Below are positions 46,395 to 58,940 of a DNA stretch of 64,000 nt, in pieces. Below the pieces are notes generated by a model. That model saw nothing but the letters and a program-made list of their open reading frames with translations. It was not told where the DNA came from and did no database searches. Location of the stretch: the NCBI GenBank assembly GCA_902806595.1, contig CADCXC010000004.1, positions 1,302,001 through 1,366,000 on the forward strand. The letters run 5' to 3'. The stretch comes from Pyrenopolyporus hunteri (taxonomy: Eukaryota; Ascomycota; Sordariomycetes; Xylariales; Hypoxylaceae). Made by a program: the position numbers and the translations under genes. The number at the start of each line of letters is the position of its first letter. Position 1 is the first letter of the stretch.

Positions 46395-46690
46395 ACACTC
46401 GATCCCAAAATCATTCCTCTACTGTGTGTAAGTAGGCCGTGACCAACAGCGCCATCGATAGTCCCATCCATACAAACGTCTATCCAGTCGAACTCTAGTG
46501 CCGATAACAAGATTGCATACGTCGCCGTCACCTCGTATACTCCTATCACATCGTTTCCGTGCCTTCATACGTATCACAGCAATGACAGCAATGACGGCAA
46601 CATTCCAACCGGCTGTGACTATTTGGATTGACATGGGATCTGACGCGAGGCGTTGTCGCAGAAATATTCTCATCCTATACTCTGCTCAAA
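46395..46690 (-). pseudogene. Possible relic of a SAT4/rhodopsin-domain integral membrane protein
   Basis: On the reverse strand, a first membrane-helix-like stretch (VTAGWNVAVIAVIAVIRMKA) is followed by RKR-type basic residues and GDGD, as at the start of fungal SAT4-family proteins. After a frame change near 46520 the neighbouring frame reads TYAILLSALEFDWIDVCMDG and then AVGHGLL, like the next helix and the glycine-histidine motif of that family. The frame then ends and nothing follows. Two frames, no start context and truncation mean it cannot be functional. The family call rests on pattern only and could be chance. Confidence 0.3.
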
Positions 46691-48104
46691 ACAGCGCCAC
46701 CGCTTACCCGCAGAAAACCGACGCGCCCAGTTAGTTGCTTCCCATTTCCAACATCGAGGTCTCTCAAAATAGACTTCGATTCGCGCGACTCTTCAGTGGT
46801 GCGGACCTTACGCCTATAGCTGTCATGGGATGGTTGGCCGCCAATCATAGCAAGAAGGGATGAAGAAGAAATGAATAAAGAGGCTCCGGAAGTGCCCCAT
46901 TCACCGAGAATAGGAGATGGCGGGCTCTATCCTTGGGCCGCCACTGCGCCTCGATGCAGCTTGCGTCAAATGTGTCGACCGGGGACGAGCGAGCTGCATC
47001 TTTCCCAACCCATTTAGGCCTTAACTGCATATATTCCGCATGGCGATGTCAATTGAGCACGCCAGATCTTCGCTGAATCCATCGAGTTCGGCCGACTAAT
47101 CGTCCGCGAGACTCGATTCGAGGCATCCCGCCTATCACGGGCTATACCTGGTCATATCATGCGCTATGCTGCCCTACGCATGCCAACCCGCATACGGCGC
47201 TCCTCTTGGTTAACTTTGTTCAACATCCGGCTTATGCTGTAAATTCCGGGCAGTCCCGCTCTTACATAGCTCCCGCTGGCCTCGACCTGCGAGCCTCCGA
47301 TTCGACGAGCCCATCTCACTGTTGCAATTCGCTCAGTATCCTGATACGGCAATATGAAGTTTAATTCAACGAGTGGTCTCGTGCTCGGGTGAGATCCTGT
47401 AAAAGCCTGTCTTCGCTGCGTCTCTTTCGAATTGCGTCACCAGGGTCTTGCGGTGGTACCCTGGCTCCCATTATCTCCGAATCTGGGAATATAGGGACCG
47501 TTGCAAAGCCAAGAGCATCGCCGTTATCGTAATACTGGTTCACGGGAATTATCTTACATGGAACCTATCCACCCTACATCGGAACTACCAAGGAGGACTT
47601 TGATGACGATGATATCTGTTACCACTTTCTTTTCCTCTTCCGCCCATTCGATATCATTCCTTCTGCATGTTCCTTGGAATGTCCTAATGAGGCACGGCGA
47701 TCCGAATAGTTACCGTTTGGTCAGCTTACCGCATACGACTCAATCTACCAACTTCAATAGTGACGCCCGGCTTTTGTTGGATGGTCACACGCCGCTCCTA
47801 CCATGGTTCTGAACAAGCATCGGATCGCAGCCTCCCACAACGTCGGTTGACACTGTCCAGTGGCCGTAGTTTTTGCCCCCAGCACCCCGGCCCCCAGTCC
47901 CCAGATCATCGAAGATGCTCTGCTCATTTGCCTCGGCCAGCCAAAGTATGCTGTGTGTCGCGTCCATATTGACCGTATTTTACTCTCAACTGCAGGCGAA
48001 ATCTACCCAGGCAGCTGTGTTACGCGGTTAGGTAGTTGGGGATAGGCGGTGCTCAGGTCTCTGCACCACCGCATCTCCGCATGGGTTATCTATCTGCAGA
48101 TCAT

Positions 48105-48155
48105 CTACCTTACCTACCTACCTACCTACCTACGAGGTACCTACCTAGGTACCTA
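48105..48155. repeat. (CCTA)n tract with TACCTAGGTA palindrome
   Basis: About six ACCT/CCTA units run into GAGGTACC and then CTACCTAGGTACCTA. It is one of the densest examples of the dispersed motif. Confidence 0.85.
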
Positions 48156-49554
48156 TCTTGAGAATCCGCTATGGGTGAGAAAGCGAACACCTATGTGCGT
48201 CCGTGAATACATGTACAATACCTAATGTAGGTAACTGACTTCATGTCACAGCCCGAGAACAAACAGCCACCTACCCACCTCCTTCCTAAGCAACGGTGTC
48301 TCGGGCCGGGGCTTGAGTCCGATCTACCCAAGTAGGTACCTTACCTACACGAGGTTACGCGAGGATTACGAACCGTTACCGTACATAGTCATGGTCGCAT
48401 ACGTCCTATATGTACGTTGCGAATTATGAATTCTCTTAGCGGCATATGTTATATCTTACTGTGTCCCTTACTGAGCCAACCTTTGGTTGGACTTCTTCTT
48501 TAGGCAGTTATATACTACGCTCAGCGGTATCGTTCCAGGGTGGTCGTTAGTGCCGAGTACCACACACGGATATTTGGCTTAGAACTGACTAGGTGGCTAA
48601 CACAACTGTCGGACTTGCCTGGCAAGTACATTTTCTCTATCCTCGGACCAACATCGTCGAATCCAACTTGATCCCTGAACCGTATGCTTTCGGCCGCGCA
48701 ACCTAATTCGCCTGCCATGCAGGCTGCACGGCGTCATTACGATCCTCAAGTAAGACCTATGTACGGCATCACTAAAGAAGAAAAGTAAAAACCACAGACG
48801 GGCGTCCAAATTCGCGCCAGCGTCATACACACGTATCAATATCCTTCCTTTGCCGTACACGGACTTCTCGCGGACAGCCTGGAAGTGTTGTTTGTGTTAC
48901 AAATCACATCAATCCGATGGATGTTAGACACCAGATGCATTCGCCGCAAGGACAAAAGAGGCTTCTAATTAGACCGAGCGTATTGATTACCTCGCAGGAC
49001 AACAGTAAACAACCCCGCTCGATGAGGCGCCTACGCTAACCTACATACCTGTATAATGTGGGCATCCGTAGGGCAGATGACTGATCGCCGAGCCTTGTCG
49101 AGGCGCGTTGACCGCTCACTTGCTTTTCATATCCTCACCACCCCTACATAATAATGCTATGTTAGTGGTGAGAAAATTACAAACAGGCTCAGACTCACGA
49201 TATTGCGAGATGTTCTAGGCCCAGTTTGGATGCAACTAAAATAAGCGGCGATGCTGAACCAGATAGGTAAAACTTCTGGGATGAGCTGAGGTCCGCGTCG
49301 ATAATAACATAAACGTAAACATATAACCATGTACTTACAAGAGAGACCAGGCGCTGAGTAATTGAAAAGCGTATGGTGGCTGTCCCTTTTGAGTAGCTCG
49401 CCCTACGTTACCTGGAAATTACCAGAGGTGCCAGCTCACCGAAGAATTCGAAGTCTTCTGGACCTTTTTAGGGTCCGAAGAGCGAGGCACGGGCCGTTTC
49501 TCGAAGCCGTAAAGGGGAAGATAAGTAAGCACCTTAACTTGGTCCTCGGTAACT

Positions 49555-49586
49555 CCCAAGGTGAGTTAGTCCCAAGGTGAGTTATT
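49555..49586. repeat. Tandem duplication of a 16-bp unit
   Basis: CCCAAGGTGAGTTAGT is followed directly by CCCAAGGTGAGTTATT, with one mismatch. It looks like a small recent duplication. Confidence 0.85.
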
Positions 49587-52500
49587 GGCTTTTGCAGGCG
49601 CACACCTACCTACTGACCGGCAAGCAGACGGGATGGCCGTAAAATCTTCTTTATCGCAATGATACCCTACCTAACGGGAGTACCAAGTAATAGTCTCGAC
49701 GGGAGCAGCAATTGCCATGCTCCAAAAGGAAAGGCAATAGAAGATCCCTTAACTGACAGCCTCGCCTTCGTAATGATATCAGTCCGGTCTGGTTACACAA
49801 TGGCTCAGGTCTGTAAGCGCGCGCACAAGGTCCCTTGCAGCTGGGCCAGCCACGCGGTCTCGTAACGAGATGGCTAGGGTAGTACATCACGGCGAACCAA
49901 CGAGAGATCGACCCAGGTACTCCTCTCAGTCATATATCAATAAAACCTAGTGCAGGTTATGTAAGTCAACAAGGCCCACGACTGCGTTCTGTCATAAATG
50001 ATAGAATCATGGAGCCGTTCCCAGCGGCGATCCAGCTTTCCACACGAGGCACTTTCCCCGCGCCCATCATAATTAAAGCCTCACTGCCGGGCAAACGACG
50101 TGGGGTTCTAGAGGAACCCTCCATAGGCGTATGCGCATATCCGTATTGGGCCTATTGGACAAGAAGATTTCGTTAATCTTGAGCGTCAGAATCTTAGCCT
50201 AGGAGGACCAATCTCGCGCATTGCACTATTGATTTCGTAGGCCCATGGTAGAGAGCCGTCCGACGGTCGTTGAAGACATACATATTCTATCACTCCATGG
50301 ATAATATCCTACCCAGCATTAAAAGTCACCTTGGCATCTCTGCCTGCCTCTCAGACTTATGTAGTTGAGGCGCCTCAGGTGTGACAACGGCATCTGCCGG
50401 CGCTCCCTTTATGTGAAGAATCGACTGGCTTGGTTTACGCATTGGTCGGCGACCCTCTCCCAACAAGTTTAGGATATCAACGAAAGCTGGAGCACGCTAT
50501 CAGGCCGATGATTATCCCTGAGCATCACCGGCGACGAGCAACCTGGACAAATTATGAATGATGTCGATCAGCACGACCATCCCTCTTATTGGAGGAAGCG
50601 ATTTGTAAGCTTTTCCGTGCAGACAAATCTTACTCGCGTGGGACTCAGACAAGAAGGTCTGGAACACCCCCATGGTTTTCAAGGGCAAGATTTGGCGAGA
50701 CGTGCGGCGCTGCTGGAAGCCCAGTAGTTAAGCCACTTATCCAGACTACGATCAAGCGCTGAAGTTCGTGCAATCGGTGCCGATATTTGGAAGTTTTGGC
50801 AGCATGTTCGTTACCTCAACCATCCAAAATGCCCTTGTTCCATGGAAACAGTACCGGTACGCAACTCCTTCCCTTATCATTTCAATTCACGACAGAAACC
50901 CCTCGCTGGTATTGAATGTTAGATGGTAATCACCAAATGCCCGTTCCGGTTTGCTTGCCTCTCGATTCGATTCTGCTGGAACATCAAGCTTGGAAGGAAA
51001 CGGGCTCCCCGTCGATCTCTGGGCGGAAGAAACCTAAGTCTACGCGCATGGATAGCCCAAGGACCTATCGCCCGGGCTCAGAAGAATAGCCATCCCCATG
51101 CTGACAGATACATGTCGGGGCGCCCTATTTAGGTTGGGGTGTGTAAGGCGGACCCTTCGTTTTGAGAAGGCTCGTGCAACTGAGAAAGGCATTGAAGATG
51201 TAGCCGCCCAGCCAGGAGATTGATTCCTTCTCGACAGTCTCACACTTTTTCCCCAGCAGCCTAAGAATGACGTCTACACGTGACGTCTACGGACGCCCTA
51301 CCTTACTTAGACAGATAGGGGAAGGAAGTGTCCGAATGTCATAACATAGTGTTGGGAATGATCGTACGTCTCTATTGCATAGATCCTACTCGGCCTTCTA
51401 GTAACCCTCAACCGAGATCATGATTGGAATTATTACTAACCACATAAGTTAGTCTAAACGATGGTTTTTCATTCGATGGACTATTGGGAAGACCAAGATT
51501 TGAGGGCTATCTACCCGCCTAAGCTATTTCACGTCTAGGCAAGCCAATAGGGGTTTCTTGAGAAAACTCAAGGACAAACACCGAGTGAGAGGATCTGCTT
51601 GAGCCAACCACCTTCATTCCACGCTGTCCGATGTCAAGGGGGTAACTTATAGATATAAACGTGCCATCACTCTATTAGCCACGTCTTGTTCCGCCACGGA
51701 CGGAGCATGACGCTTCATGACGGCGACATTCTAAACTCTCGACCTATCCTATATGAAAGTTACCCAATTAGGTTACACAGGGATAGAAAGTCCGCATACA
51801 GATCGAATCTCGTTACACCGTACTTTGTGACTCCCGCGTACGTATACAACAGTAGGTATGTGTTTAGCAAGGGATCCTCGAGCGACGGAAAGTTCACCGC
51901 TACTCACTAGATAGAAAGACTGTTCATCCACCTACCTGCAGATGATACGGCCATTCTCGGATCTGACTGACGTTTGATAGGAGGCATCTGCTGCCACGGG
52001 CCTTGCGAGCCTGTTTCCCGCAAGTTCTAGGCTACAACTTACGCCATTGGCGTTTCGAGCACTGATATTGGTATATGGAGCTGACATTTGACTGGAATTG
52101 TGGCCGACCTCTAATTAGTTCCCCTAGCCTATTTTTGTTATAATGTAGGCCAATCTCCACCTTCGTCCTCGTTTCTCCACATACATACCGACCGTACAAA
52201 CTCCCCGGACTCTTTACATGCTGGAGAACCTAGAAGATGCATTGACAAGTCTTGGCACCGAGAGGAGGTATCTGCTTGACAGCACCACCACGATACATAT
52301 GGTTCCAGCGCCTCGGTTCGGGCCCCGGTCTTCAGTAGCAATATATTTCTTGGCCGAGTTTGCTGCGTACCTATGCTATAGACTTGTTCAGCCGATCGCC
52401 AACCACACAGATTAGCCTTGACCGAATCTGGCGGTGACAGCTAGGAAGTTGATCTACAACATGGTTTAAATTTTTCTTGCAGGGGATTCGGACATGTACG

Positions 52501-54592
52501 GGCTGAACAGCAGACCCCGAAGCCTACTACTGCTCACCGTATAGCTCTGTTGCTCGAGATCATCCAACAACCTAGAGGTTTAGGGTGTTTAAGACCCTTA
52601 TGCAACTTAGTGACATTCAAGCCTTATACGAGAGAGCATATACCAGGACGTAGGCTTGTGGCTCTAATAGTATCTAGAGAGTTGAAACTAACTGTTATAG
52701 GTAGTGATGACCTCTTCGCTTTGACCTCCAGGCATAGTCAACACACTAAAGTTAATATTAGACATTACCGGGTTGCTACACGTGTACTGTGTAGCGAGGA
52801 AGGAAACTTCTCTTATCCTCTTATCATGATAATGACCTCATCGTTGGTGTCCGTTTAACAGTCATAGGTGCCGAATCGGTAGGCTCGCTCCGGTACCGGA
52901 TTTATTGTCCGTGGAATATTCACTACCTATCGTGGCTTTACTTGTTGATGGCAACATAATACATTATCCGCGAATACCTGTAGTATTTTCTCCCTAGCGT
53001 GATATCAAACATGATGTATGGGAAGAAGTTTTTTTTTTCTTTTTCCTGTGGCATCGAAATCAGCCGTCCGGATTCTTCCCCTTCAGGGCCACGATGATAT
53101 GATATGATAACAATGCAACTGAGCTGCCTGCAAGTTTCAAAGAAGCATGAGAGTTTTCTTTTTTTCATTCTAAAGCGGCAAGTAAACCAGAAACGTAGGA
53201 GCTTTCTCCTCGATCGCCCACGCAACTCGTAGATCCTTGGTGTCTCAACCAACCCTAAACTTGGTTTCACGCCCGTTTAGCCCGTCTCTTGGGATTGCCG
53301 ATGGGACTGTGCCATTGAGCGATGGTGTGACCGGACGCATACCGGGTTTTTTTGACAGTCCGGCAGATAGCAATCTCCATTCTCCGCTGCTATTGGCGAC
53401 AACGACGTAACATATATATTGGCTGGGAATAAGGGCCTCGCGTACCTAGGTATTCATTTTTTTTCCCCCGTCGTTCCGCGTATAGCAAGCGTCCCCACGT
53501 CAATGGCTGGAATACGTATGGCGTGCCTGGGTGATGTGCCGTGCACGAGATTGCCCTATGAGACGTTCCGGAGAATTGTTCCCCGTTGTACGCACATATT
53601 ATACGCACATACGTGTATGCTGTGAGATGGATGCTTACGCTCGCCCGTAGAAGCAATCCGCGTTCGAGCGGACGACAACGTTACGTGAGGCGTAGGTGAG
53701 CCTATAGCATGTATTCGAGCCTAACGCGTCCTTCTGCTAACTTTGGTTCTCGTCCATTTCCTTCTTAAACCCTCGAGCTCACGGGCCGTAGCGCGGCCCA
53801 TCTTGCTACCTCCTATAACAATAATGCCTCTACCTACCTGACCGCTATGTCACCTTTCGTCCGTCTTCGACGGTACCTACCCGCCGATGTTCATGATACT
53901 TGGTGTATACTTGGGCTCTACTTAGGGCTGACAAGATGCAAGGCAACGCTAGCTCGACCCGAGTGTCAGCAACCATCTGATATTGGACCCTGAATGAGGT
54001 CATCACCTCCTTTTTCCGGAAGCGAGGCCTGGACAACGCGTGTAACTCGGATGCGCCAATGCTGCTCTGCATCCCCGCGACGGCTAGGGCGAAGCCTATG
54101 TAACCCATTCGCGGAGCACGTGCTGTGGTATTTCGAAACCGGGATGCAGGATATACCTACGATAAGCTGACGGCCCTCCGTATCCTCGGAGTATGTGAGC
54201 TGATTGCATGAGGCGTATGAGCAACGGGCGGGCGGAGGGTACCATTGGGGTTTAGTAACAAACCCCGAGAGCGGCTGATGGGCGAACGGTAGCTTGCGAG
54301 GCTGTATACAATTGTTTGCGAGCTGCGTCCCGTTAGCTGCAGTGCTCGTAAGCTACAGCCGGCATCAGATTCCGGTTTTACGTGGTGTGACCTACACGTC
54401 CTCTCCCTTGCTGCGGTAGAACTCGAAATTCACCTGGGCTGACGACGCCCAGAACACCGTCTGAGTAATCGTATAATCTTCGCCGAGGCCTATAAACTCC
54501 CCTCCCAGACCTATATTATGTTCCTGGCCGGAAACGGCCACTTTCCTCTCAGGGTGGCTGCGACATCACATCATACCAACCTGCCTAGGCAC

Positions 54593-54653
54593 TTGTGTGT
54601 GTGTGTGTGGTGTATGTGTGTGTGGTGTATGTGTGTATGTGTGTATGTGTGTG
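54593..54653. repeat. GT-rich microsatellite
   Basis: (GT)n is interrupted by regular GGTGTATGT and ATGTGT units over about 60 bp. Confidence 0.9.
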
Positions 54654-57600
54654 CCGGACCACAGGAAGCAGCAAAGCTTACATTGTCATCCATCGAACGG
54701 GATGTAAGTTTGACATGGCGCGCGCTAACAATGCCCGAATAGAGTATTGATTCGACCTCGTGTCGTGAAGTCCCGGGAGCAGATGATGATCGTCGTGAGG
54801 AGCGGGAATAAAGACGAAAAGGCTGGTTCGTGTTTACTTCCAAGATTTCCTTCGGCCTACCTTCGAAGCGAGAAAAAGCGGGATCGGGCCGCCGAGCCTA
54901 GGCTGCTGGGCTGCTGGGCTGCTGCTGCTTCTTTTCGAACGTCGAAAGACGCACACCCAAACCAACCGGCTTATTAGTAAGATACAAACCGACAGTCTGG
55001 ATCCCCAAACTCGCTAAAAGCTGACGAGGGTGAGAGCTCCCGAGCCCTCGTCAGATCTGCGCAGGACGATGAGCGCTAGCGCATGCCTCCGATGCAGGCG
55101 ACTGCAACTAAACTATACACTGGATCGGGCCGGACCAGACCAGTTCGTTCCTAGTAACCAATGCGATCCCCTCCCCCTCCCATGTCTTGCAGTTCTGGCG
55201 TCCCACTCCCCTACGCATGCCTGTCCCGCCGCGGGAGAAGAAGAGAGTCGGGGGTTGGTTAGAGGGGGAGTTGAATGATAGCTCTGCATCAGGTAGGCAT
55301 TGCGTAAGCTTACCGTCAGGCGGGTTAGCATTATACGGGGGGTGGTGATCTGTTCGTTGGTAGCAATGATCCCAGCCCTAGGACGAGTCCGTCCAAGGGC
55401 ACGTCTCCCTATTTTGATTCTCTTCGCATATGCGCCCTGCGCCCGCCTTTCGTACTCGCACCGCCGTACCAGATCACGCGGTGTGTGTGTCCCGCCGATG
55501 CACCCCAGCGCGTTGACGTATAGGGCTGGCGCGAACGTGGGGGGAAGGGAGTTTTCGGGTCGTATAGGACACCCCCGAGAACCAACGTAAGCCTGATAAG
55601 GCATCAATGCTGCAAAGCAACTTCGGCCAATATGCGCAGCGAAAAAAATAAACCCAAGAGCCTTTCGGTGAGTGGGCGCCGATTCCCGGGTTTTATTAAC
55701 TTGGTTGGGTTGTGTCCCAATGTCGCAGCGCGTCTCCCTGCTGAATGGAGGGGAGGGAGGGGAGAGGGAGAGAGAGAAGGAGAGGAGAAGGAAAAAAGAA
55801 AAGGGAAAAAAGAAGATATGTCATTTCGATAGCCCCGAGGCTGTCACAGAGCACGACCGACGGCGGACCGAAATTCCAGCCAATATAAGTATCGCCGCCG
55901 TGCTAAGCGAAACGCTGCGTAACGCAGCTTGGGTTCGTATTTAGCTTAGCCCTCGTTCTCGGTTGAGATAGTTCTGACCAACAACAACACTTGGGCGAGG
56001 GCAGGCCATACAGGGACGACCGGGATGCTGGAACCCGGCAGGGAATTGGTGCGGCTTGACGCCTTCCTACTCTCCCCTGGCACTATTAACTCACTATTTG
56101 CCCCCTCAACTTCCAGTTGGCTACAGTGCGAGCCGCCGAATCCGAGTGGTCAGCTCCTTAGATTGGTTGCGGGATGCGGTATTATGATCTTAAGCTTTGA
56201 ATGACTGAAGCTGCGCGTATAGTTCCCCGGGGCAGCATGTATTGAGTCATTATTGAGTCTCAATTGTTAGAGTATAGTTGGAAAGGTGCACTGCAGTTGA
56301 TTGTTGGTCAAGCAGAAAGTTGCGGTCAAGGCCTCAAGGAACGCGTGGCCTGTTTTTGTTGAGTCAACTTTTATCAGCTTGAGAGGAGAAACTTGCCGTG
56401 ACCGGCGAATAGTTCAGGGGACGATTCTAGATGTATTGTATGGATCACAGATTTAGGGGTGTTATCGAGATAACTCTCTCCCTTGTAATCTAAGTATATT
56501 GTGTCTTTAGTGGGCTAAGAGTCGCAACGTAGAAGGCCGATTCGTAGATGACTAATTATTCGACTTGCGTTTGTTGATACGATACAGTTGTGGTTTTGAA
56601 TGATAACTTCTCTATCGAAACCTGCCTATAACTCTGACGTTAAAAGAGCAACTTTAACTACTTCCTGCTATCCTATTTCCTTCTCATAGATAAAAATGTA
56701 AAATAGTTACAACGTAAAGTCTTTCGGCGTCTATAGCATACTGAATTGCTTGGCCGACTTCATGCGTCCATAACCAACTGCCGTAAAAAGCTTAAAGGCG
56801 GAATCGACGAGTTAGGGAGTTATTATGAGGTAAATACGTTAGATATGATGAATAAACGGTAGGTACCTATAGTTGCAAGATAAGTGCTTGAGCGTAGGGC
56901 CAGCCTCCTGTTACTGGCAGCCCCGTCAGAGGCCAATGGAGGACGGCGTTGAACGATACGTACTGTTTGGTGAGCTCATGCTATGAGAAATAACTCTCCT
57001 TGTATAGGTAAACAATTTAGATGATATAGTTACTTACGAAGTGCCCGCGGTCTTTGGCCGTGTCTTGAAGCAGTCAACTGGCTACAGCTCCTAGATGTCA
57101 GGTAAGGCAAGGAAGGTATACATATACGAGTGGACTCGTTACCAGCTACTTTATGCTCAAGCACTAGAATGCTAATGGGATTTAGCTAGGGTACTTACCT
57201 AGAGCGCTAAATCTAAAAACTTGACGTGAAAAAAAAAGTGAACGTACAACACCGGGGATTCACTGGTCGTCACCGACCCAATTACTAATCCGGCGGTATC
57301 CAGTTTATCTCGGGGAGAGCAGACGGGATCCCGAGTTCTCTAGATCCTATGGTCGTACGTGAAATGAACTTCTGTAATTGTAGTATATCATCTATCCGGA
57401 CTCGTGGCGAACCCGGAGGGTTGTACCTGAAGACCCGCCCTGAGACCATCCAGCCAGGGCCGGCTCGTAGGGTAAGTCGCAATAGCTCAATTCCAAATCG
57501 CATTTAAGTTAAAGACGATATGTTGAATGGTATAGAGACTGTCGTCAAGTGTAGTGGATCTGTTAGTTTGTATACTCGGTGGATGGGGCTTGGTGGGATC

Positions 57601-57983
57601 ATGGCCTGAGCTTCGGATATGGTTCGATATGGGGCCGCATAGACAATTCGTACTATATCAACAATATATGCTACCCTTGGATAATCTTCACTATGAGCTC
57701 GTAGTTAGAATCTAGGAAAGCATGCTTGAGCCCATACTACCTCTTGCAAAGGGGTAGCCTCAACCATTCATATCAGGTAAGCTTTTCTTCCTCTCGGTAT
57801 TTACCCGCTGCCGTAAATCTATATTTTGACCGAATAGAATTATATTAAAACAAGTTTCGGGGCACGCAGGATAGCCAAATCGTGGAGGGTTGACATTGTC
57901 TCACGGGTTAAAAGGTGTGTTTCGTCATGCCGGGCCCTTGTGGAAGATTGTCAGGTATAGGGACCGAGACATAACTGAAGACG

Positions 57984-58940
57984 CTAATATTGAGGCGCAA
58001 TTTTCCCACATAACACTACATCTTCCCCAAGAGGCATCCAGGTCGTGTTGGTAAGCCGAGCTACAGCACTTCGGCTCCCATCCGGATCAGTCTTCCGAGG
58101 GGGAGATACGAAAACACTCCCTTGGCCAAGCCAAGTGGGCGCAAGTGTTACAATGACCGAGTCAATCAGTTGGGAGTTTTCGCGAGAAAGCAGCGAGTTG
58201 ATCACTTCTCCGCCACCCTCAACCATGATACTCTGCAACCCTTCGTTCCGAACAGCAGCGAGGATGGCGCGCCAGTCAAAACGAGGGGTGTCGGGGGTTC
58301 CGCTGGACCCGCTGCTTTCAGGTTGGCTCAGGACGATGAATTTCCCACCGAGATCCTGCAATAGTTCCCTTTTGTCTTCTGGGGGACGCGGTACAGCTGT
58401 TATGATGTACGGAGCCAAGCCTTTGCCTGCTCGAGCCAACCGCATCACTTTGCTCTCTGCGGTGAAGTCCCAGCGTAATCTCGGGTCGATGACTATGGGC
58501 CGCGGCTGATGCGTAGTAGTGGCGCCGTTAGTTTGGTTAAACGCAGACTCCCTAGTTGAGATAGAGGCTAGCCCCAGGAGTGCGCCGACACCGGCGGTAT
58601 CGGAAGTCGGCGAAGTGTCCAGGGGAGGGCACTGAGCGGCGAGACGACAGTTCAGCCCGGGGTCATCGGCAATCGCCGTCCCAACTCCGACGCAGATGGC
58701 GTCGTGGCGGCTGCGAAGATAGTGGGTCATGGCCTTTGACTGGGGCCCGGAGAGAGCCGTTCGGATACCTGGCCCAAGGGAGAGCGCCGAATCGAGAGAG
58801 GTGGCGTACGTCAGTGTGACAAAAGGTAGCATGGGCGTTGTAGGGGCGTCCTCCTCGCGGGCCGTTGAAGATAGAGGTGGCAGATGAGGCTCTAGCCGCT
58901 CCGCTTCAACGGATGGGAAAGTTAATGAGAGTTCGGCCAT
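57984..58940 (-). CDS. RIB7: RIB7, diaminohydroxyphosphoribosylamino-pyrimidine reductase
   Basis: One exon encodes 318 residues. I start at the ATG at 58940 (MAELSLTF); the frame extends further upstream only from a TTG. The RibD C-terminal reductase domain covers almost the whole protein. Signature blocks are FVTLTYATSLD at 40-50, VGVGTAIADDPGLNCRL at 84-100, PRPIVIDPRLR at about 146-156 and VEGGGEVI at 240-247. The enzyme uses NADPH to reduce 2,5-diamino-6-ribosylamino-4-pyrimidinone 5'-phosphate, the second step of fungal riboflavin synthesis, in the cytosol. A Ser/Thr-rich stretch at 105-145 is probably a loop insertion that makes it longer than yeast Rib7. No defects are visible. The promoter side faces the CYSTM gene. 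Confidence 0.93.
   Translation of the reverse strand: MAELSLTFPSVEAERLEPHLPPLSSTAREEDAPTTPMLPFVTLTYATSLDSALSLGPGIRTALSGPQSKAMTHYLRSRHDAICVGVGTAIADDPGLNCRLAAQCPPLDTSPTSDTAGVGALLGLASISTRESAFNQTNGATTTHQPRPIVIDPRLRWDFTAESKVMRLARAGKGLAPYIITAVPRPPEDKRELLQDLGGKFIVLSQPESSGSSGTPDTPRFDWRAILAAVRNEGLQSIMVEGGGEVINSLLSRENSQLIDSVIVTLAPTWLGQGSVFVSPPRKTDPDGSRSAVARLTNTTWMPLGEDVVLCGKIAPQY

Larger units (their letters stand above)
46691..57983. other. Gene-poor region, right part
   Basis: No intact gene is recognisable in 11.3 kb. Short frames with some protein-like character occur on the reverse strand at 47361-47543, 48521-48718, 53845-54108 and 57285-57503 and on the plus strand at 52218-52415, but none shows a domain or continues through plausible introns. 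They may be remnants of eroded genes. Repeats include CCTA tracts at 48105-48155, a duplicated 16-mer at 49555-49586 and a GT-rich tract at 54593-54653. The section 56200-57250 is moderately AT-rich with nothing recognisable. Confidence 0.5.

Noticed and set aside
55113..55607. 164-codon reverse frame in the gene-poor block
   Set aside because: It starts from a non-ATG codon, has no domain and overlaps a plus-strand frame of equal openness.
57285..57503. 72-codon reverse frame ending WIPPD
   Set aside because: It has an ATG and looks somewhat protein-like, but nothing continues upstream and I recognise no family.
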